The notes under the pieces: model-generated
The model's input: only the letters and a program-made list of their open reading frames with translations
What the model was told of the DNA's origin: nothing
Database searches by the model: none
Translations under genes and position numbers: made by a program
Part shown: positions 41,231 through 45,354 of the stretch, piece after piece
Layout: the number at the start of each line of letters is the position of its first letter
Numbering within the stretch: the first letter of the stretch is position 1
Assembly (NCBI GenBank): GCA_947388185.1
Contig: CANDQP010000011.1
Location: forward strand, 1-45,354
Source: an uncultured Dorea sp.
GTDB lineage: Bacteria; Bacillota; Clostridia; Lachnospirales; Lachnospiraceae
Reading direction: 5' to 3'
DNA length: 45,354 bases

Positions 41231-42856
41231 ATGATTACATTGACGGGGAAAAAAGTATCCGAAGGGATTGCCATCGGCAAATTATCCTTTTATAAGAGAG
41301 ATTCAAAAGAGATCCGCCGTATCTATGTAAAGGATGTTGAGAAAGAGGTACAGCGTTTTCAGAAGGCAAGGCAGAAGGCGCTGCAGGAGTTAAGGGAACT
41401 CTGTGAGAATGCCGCGAAGGAAGTCGGCGAGGCCAATGCCGCGATTTTTGAGATGCAGCAGATGGTGCTTGATGACCGGGATCTGGTGGATAAGATCACG
41501 AATATCATCGTAGAACAGAAACTGAATGCAGAGTATGCCATCCAGAATGCCGCAGAGCATTTTATCTCAACGGCAGTGACGGCAGATAAGAATTATGTAC
41601 AGGGGCATGACGCGGATGTCAAGGATGTGACGAACCGTCTTATGCGGACCCTGGCCAGAGGATGGAAGGATAAGATGCTGATGGACGAGCCGTTCGTGCT
41701 GGCTGCCGGAGAGTTATATCCAAGCGAAGCCGTGCAGCTCGATAAGACGAAGGTTCTTGGATTCGTCACCAGATATGGAACGATTAATTCCCACACGGCG
41801 GTGCTAGCCCGGACGAAGGGGATCCCCTCGGTGATCGGGCTTGGAGAGGCGCTCAAGAAGGATTATGAAGGGAAGACGATCATCATAGACGGTTTCGAGG
41901 GTAAGATCTATATCGAGCCGGACTACACGACGATTACCAAGATGCGGCAGAAGCAGGATGCCAATCACACGCAGGTGCAGAACTTAGAGAGGCTTAAGGG
42001 GAAGGAGAATATCACCCAGAGCGGACAGAAAATTGACGTCTGTGCGAATATCGGCAACAGAGAGGACATTGAGAATGTACTGAGGTGTGATGCCGGAGGA
42101 ATTGGATTATTCAGGAGTGAATTCTTGTATATGGAGAGCGGCACCAAGCCGCCTACCGAGGAGTATCAGTTTCAGGTATATAAGCTGGCGGCAGAGTCCA
42201 TGGGGATCAAGAAGGTGGTGATCCGGACGGCTGATCTTGGCGGGGAGAAGACAGCAGAGTGTCTGGATCTTGGCACGGACCCCAATCCAGCCATCGGATA
42301 CCGGGGAATCAGGGTGTCGCTTGATAAGGACGAGGTGTTCAAGACCCAGCTTCGAGCCATACTCCGTGCATCGGCTTTCGGGAACCTGTCTATCATGTTT
42401 CCGATGATCACTTCTATAGAAGAAGTGAGAACGGCGAAACTGATGCTTGAGAAAGCGAAGAAGGAGTTGAAGAACGAGAAGACGGCTTTTGACGAGGACA
42501 TTCCGGTAGGGGTTATGATCGAGACTCCGGCGGCGGTTATGATCAGCGGCGAACTGGCGAGAGAAGTGGATTTCTTCAGTATCGGGACGAATGACCTTCT
42601 CCAGCTTACGTTGGGAATGGACCGGCAGAACAGCAGGCTTGACCGGTATTATAATCCACATCACTCGGCGATCCTCAAGATGATCCGGATCATTACCAAC
42701 AATGTACATCTTGAAGAGAAGCATATCAGTATATGCGGAGATCTTGCAGCAGACCTGGATCTTACGGAATATCTGATCCAGATAGGGATTGACGAGCTGT
42801 CGGTTGCGCCGAACCAGGTGCTCGCCCTCAGGAAGAAGATCAGAGAGATACAGTAA
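41231..42856 (+). CDS. ptsI: phosphoenolpyruvate--protein phosphotransferase (PTS Enzyme I)
   Basis: 541 aa, slightly shorter than the usual 570. It takes phosphate from PEP and passes it to HPr, feeding all PTS sugar permeases. The phosphorylated histidine is His 188 in [10 protein letters not shown]. The C-terminal PEP-binding TIM barrel has [36 protein letters not shown] and [28 protein letters not shown] precedes the ATG. HPr (ptsH) is not adjacent. Confidence 0.96.
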   Translation: MITLTGKKVSEGIAIGKLSFYKRDSKEIRRIYVKDVEKEVQRFQKARQKALQELRELCENAAKEVGEANAAIFEMQQMVLDDRDLVDKITNIIVEQKLNAEYAIQNAAEHFISTAVTADKNYVQGHDADVKDVTNRLMRTLARGWKDKMLMDEPFVLAAGELYPSEAVQLDKTKVLGFVTRYGTINSHTAVLARTKGIPSVIGLGEALKKDYEGKTIIIDGFEGKIYIEPDYTTITKMRQKQDANHTQVQNLERLKGKENITQSGQKIDVCANIGNREDIENVLRCDAGGIGLFRSEFLYMESGTKPPTEEYQFQVYKLAAESMGIKKVVIRTADLGGEKTAECLDLGTDPNPAIGYRGIRVSLDKDEVFKTQLRAILRASAFGNLSIMFPMITSIEEVRTAKLMLEKAKKELKNEKTAFDEDIPVGVMIETPAAVMISGELAREVDFFSIGTNDLLQLTLGMDRQNSRLDRYYNPHHSAILKMIRIITNNVHLEEKHISICGDLAADLDLTEYLIQIGIDELSVAPNQVLALRKKIREIQ

Positions 42857-42872
42857 CGAGGAGATTGAATAT

Positions 42873-43343
42873 ATGGAATTTACCCATTTTGATCAGGATG
42901 GCAATGCGGTCATGGTAGACGTCTCCGGTAAGGAGATTACGGAACGGTCGGCTCTCGCCCAGGGAAAGATACGGGTGAGCCGGGAAGTGTTCGAGGCTGT
43001 GGCTGGGCAGAAGGTGAAGAAGGGAGATGTTCTGACCGTTGCCCAGGTAGCGGGGATCATGGGGACGAAGAAGACGGCAGAGCTGATTCCCATGTGCCAT
43101 TATCTGAATCTTACGAATTCTAAGGTCATGTTTCGGATGGATCCGGAAGAACTTGTGATCGAAGTCCTCTGTCAGGTTAAGACAGAGGGGAAGACGGGAG
43201 TTGAGATGGAAGCTCTGACAGGCGTGTCGGTTGCACTTCTTACCATATATGACATGTGCAAAGCGATCGACAAGCGGATGGTGATGGAGGATATCCATCT
43301 GTGTGAGAAGACAGGCGGCAAGAGCGGAGAGTTCAGATTTTAG
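42873..43343 (+). CDS. moaC: cyclic pyranopterin monophosphate synthase MoaC
   Basis: 156 aa from the ATG at 42873 (GAGGAG upstream); the ORF-track start at 42789 lies inside ptsI. MoaC turns the MoaA product into cyclic pyranopterin monophosphate in molybdenum cofactor synthesis. Active-site His is in IPMCHYL (usually CHPL, here Tyr follows), and [25 protein letters not shown] carries the conserved lysine. No other Moco gene is present in the window, so it is separated from its pathway. It follows ptsI by 16 nt. Confidence 0.93.
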   Translation: MEFTHFDQDGNAVMVDVSGKEITERSALAQGKIRVSREVFEAVAGQKVKKGDVLTVAQVAGIMGTKKTAELIPMCHYLNLTNSKVMFRMDPEELVIEVLCQVKTEGKTGVEMEALTGVSVALLTIYDMCKAIDKRMVMEDIHLCEKTGGKSGEFRF

Positions 43344-43357
43344 AAGATATAGACAGA

Positions 43358-43404
43358 AAGAGGCTGTGTTGTATGATCAGGCGTCATACAGCACAGCCTC
43401 TTTG
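43358..43404. terminator. bidirectional terminator between moaC and glgD
   Basis: AAGAGGCTGTG pairs with CACAGCCTCTT, extended by TGTATGA/TCATACA. It lies between the convergent genes, with T/A tracts on both sides. Confidence 0.85.
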
Positions 43405-43464
43405 TAAGTATCTGTATCTGGCTGACACGGCAGCGTTGTCGTTCAACGGCCGCCGCGTATCATA

Positions 43465-44580
43465 TTATAAAGTATCTTCACGTCTGATGTATCCCGGATT
43501 CTCAGGATCCGCGATGATCTCTTTCGCATGGATGATCTTGGCGTGCTTGTCAACGACCTGATAGTCAATGGTGATATCCTCGCCGATCATTGCACCGGGC
43601 AGAACAACACTGTTCTTAACTACGGCGCCCTTCTTGATCACGCATCCGCGTCCGATTACGGAATTCTCTATGGTTCCTTCGATCAGGCATCCGTTGGATA
43701 CGACGGAGCCTTTCACGTCTGCCGTCTCGAAATACTGTGTCGGGCAGGAGTCGTTGGTCCTGGTATATACAGGCCATTCGTCGTCAAAGAGATTGGTTGC
43801 TCTCTTGAAGTCGATCAGCTCGATGTTGGCATTATAGAAGCTCTTAAGGTCTGTGATAGAAGCAAAATACCCCCTGTGGGAAATGCCGCGCACATCCAGC
43901 TCCTCGCATGCGTTGTTGACGATATCTGCCAATGTATACATGGAAGATAAGGACTTGGCCTTCTTGATCAGGTCGATGAACAGATCCTTCTTCATAATAT
44001 ATGTATCCATGAAGATATTCCTGTTCTTGGCGTTGCCGCGGTTCTGCTCTAAGGACAGGACACCCTTCTGGCGGTTAAGGTTCAGAGTATTGCAGTTCAG
44101 GAAAGCATCCTTGGCATTGTCAACGCTGTGGTACAGCAATGTAATGTCTGCCTCAGACTCAATATGGTTCGAAAGCAGTGTGCTGAAATCAGCAGAATAC
44201 ACCATGTAGCTTGGAGCGATAACAACGTAAGGCTGGTGTGATCTCTCGATGCATTCCAGATTCGCTGAGAATGCAGCAATATCCGTGTTGTAAAGGTCGT
44301 TGTCGCCTTTGGATTCGGAGAACAGGATATGCAGTCTTCCGCGCTTGGAGTTGATGTTGTAGTGGCGTCCAGTTCCAAGGTGCTCAACGAGGGAGCGGGG
44401 CTTTCTTCTGACATATACCTGGATGCGGTCAATTCCGCTGTTGCTCATATTCGAAATCGGAAAATCGATCACACGGTATCTTCCAAGGAATGAAAATGCT
44501 CCGATCGGACGATATTCTTCCATTCCCTTTACCCAGATATGATTTCCGGAAAAATTAACGATTCCTAATGCTTTGCTCAT
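43465..44580 (-). CDS. glgD: glucose-1-phosphate adenylyltransferase, GlgD regulatory subunit
   Basis: 371 aa. Nucleotidyltransferase-fold N-terminus (MSKALGIVNFSG, PIGAFSFLGRYRVIDFPISNMSNSGI) and a left-handed beta-helix tail with hexapeptide repeats (GCLIEGTIENSVIGRGCVIKKGAVVKNSVV). The catalytic pyrophosphorylase signature near the start is degenerate, as is normal for GlgD, which boosts GlgC. It starts 1 nt after the glgC stop, so the two are coupled and form the ADP-glucose synthase of glycogen synthesis. Confidence 0.94.
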   Translation of the reverse strand: MSKALGIVNFSGNHIWVKGMEEYRPIGAFSFLGRYRVIDFPISNMSNSGIDRIQVYVRRKPRSLVEHLGTGRHYNINSKRGRLHILFSESKGDNDLYNTDIAAFSANLECIERSHQPYVVIAPSYMVYSADFSTLLSNHIESEADITLLYHSVDNAKDAFLNCNTLNLNRQKGVLSLEQNRGNAKNRNIFMDTYIMKKDLFIDLIKKAKSLSSMYTLADIVNNACEELDVRGISHRGYFASITDLKSFYNANIELIDFKRATNLFDDEWPVYTRTNDSCPTQYFETADVKGSVVSNGCLIEGTIENSVIGRGCVIKKGAVVKNSVVLPGAMIGEDITIDYQVVDKHAKIIHAKEIIADPENPGYIRREDTL

Positions 44581-44581
44581 A

Positions 44582-45354
44582 TTATTCTACCCCCTTTACG
44601 CGTTTTGCCACGAGCTCGATATGTTCGCTGTCAGCGCTTCCAACGACAGCTTCTTTGCCGATCTTGACTCCGTCAGCCACAAGAGCGCGCTGTACGACTG
44701 CGCCCGCTTCTACTTTGACGCCCGGCATTAATACGCTGTCAATGATCTTAGCGCCTTCACCGACCTCGACGCCGGTAAACAGGACAGAGTTCTTCACTTC
44801 GCCTTCGATGACACAGCCCTGGGTGACAAAAGAACGCTTGATGCTCGCTTCCGGTCCTACATAGTGGGGAAGTGTGGTCACATCTTCGGTATAGATCTTC
44901 CAGGTCGGGTCGTTCAGATCCAGTTCGTTGTTGGAATCAAGAAGGTCCATATTCGCCTCCCACAGAGAGTCGATGGTTCCCACGTCCTTCCAGTAGCCTT
45001 TGAACCTGTATGCGTACAGAGTCTTGTTGTCGGCAAGAAGCTGAGGGATGATATCCTTACCGAAATCATGGTGGGAATCAGGATCCTTCATATCAGCGAC
45101 CAGAAGCTTGCGAAGAGGCTTCCAGTTGAAGATGTAGATACCCATGGACGCAAGATTGCTCTTAGGGTGCTCAGGCTTCTCCTGGAATTCGATAATATGC
45201 CCTTCTTCGTCCGTATGCATGATACCGAAACGGCTCGCCTCCTTGAACGGCACTTCAATAACGGCGATGGTAGCGTCGGCATTGTTCGCCTTATGTTCTG
45301 CCAGCATCTTGGCATAATTCATCTTGTAGATATGGTCGCCGGAAAGAACGAGTA
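44582..45354 (-). CDS. glgC: glucose-1-phosphate adenylyltransferase GlgC, N-terminus outside window
   Basis: C-terminal 257 residues of an enzyme normally about 400-425 aa; the frame is open to the window edge ([17 protein letters not shown]), so the ORF-track ATG at 45322 is internal. It makes ADP-glucose from ATP and glucose 1-phosphate. [20 protein letters not shown] and [24 protein letters not shown] are characteristic of the catalytic domain, and the beta-helix follows. Upstream partners lie beyond the window. Confidence 0.93.
   Translation of the reverse strand, partial: LVLSGDHIYKMNYAKMLAEHKANNADATIAVIEVPFKEASRFGIMHTDEEGHIIEFQEKPEHPKSNLASMGIYIFNWKPLRKLLVADMKDPDSHHDFGKDIIPQLLADNKTLYAYRFKGYWKDVGTIDSLWEANMDLLDSNNELDLNDPTWKIYTEDVTTLPHYVGPEASIKRSFVTQGCVIEGEVKNSVLFTGVEVGEGAKIIDSVLMPGVKVEAGAVVQRALVADGVKIGKEAVVGSADSEHIELVAKRVKGVE

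Noticed and set aside
1-45354. CRISPR arrays, tRNA and rRNA genes
   Set aside because: No regularly spaced repeats and no recognisable tRNA or rRNA sequence were seen by eye; a tRNAscan or CRISPR finder run would settle it.

Overview
The window is a chromosomal segment from a low-to-mid GC Firmicute, most likely a gut Lachnospiraceae (Dorea / Mediterraneibacter / Clostridium scindens type). This taxonomic call is an inference from gene content and order: holA-lepA-hemW, rho-rpmE-DUF1385-prmC-prfA, MurT/GatD, ispG-polC, iorAB-phenylacetate-CoA ligase-ACT protein, and a glgC-glgD pair. Nearly all genes carry strong AGGAGG-type ribosome binding sites. No tRNA, rRNA or CRISPR array was seen.

Layout. 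1-5111 (+) is a housekeeping operon: an FMN alpha-hydroxy-acid oxidase, holA, lepA and hemW. 5112-10528 is an accessory stretch that looks acquired. It holds a minus-strand AAA-ATPase/PD-(D/E)XK protein, an esterase with an operator-like palindrome upstream, an AT-rich two-gene ATPase plus nuclease-like module, and the 3' end of a group II intron with no reverse transcriptase. 10529-13132 (-) is a radical SAM protein, a DUF4364 protein and a split chromate-type transporter. 13179-21080 (+) carries rho, rpmE, DUF1385, prmC, prfA, an ABC exporter, a tiny secreted or anchored peptide and a DUF2156 protein. 21123-23895 has two PLP aminotransferases and a small export protein. 24036-27358 has a PfkB kinase, the MurT/GatD lipid II amidation enzymes and a small unknown ORF. 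27371-34247 starts with a consensus sigma-A promoter and runs through an anchored hypothetical protein, ispG, polC and an mnmM-like methyltransferase. After a convergent FMN-binding protein, 34854-39070 is the iorA-iorB-CoA ligase-ACT operon, which fits ferredoxin-linked oxidation of aryl pyruvates. 39114-40627 is a ferritin, Bfd-like ferredoxin and SseB-family operon. Then come a cold-shock gene (-), ptsI and an isolated moaC (+), and glgD with a truncated glgC (-) running off the right edge.

The best candidate for an undescribed system is the pair at 8201-10253: an ABC-type (AAA_21-like) ATPase coupled to a small protein whose D...ExK pattern suggests a PD-(D/E)XK nuclease. It has its own promoter, AT-rich codon use, and mobile-element debris directly downstream. 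A defence role is inference only. Other items worth checking are the RT-less intron end, the frame-shifting 17-bp tandem duplication inside hemW, the small exported peptide, the ferritin-Bfd pair, and the promoter and hairpin arrangement upstream of ispG-polC.
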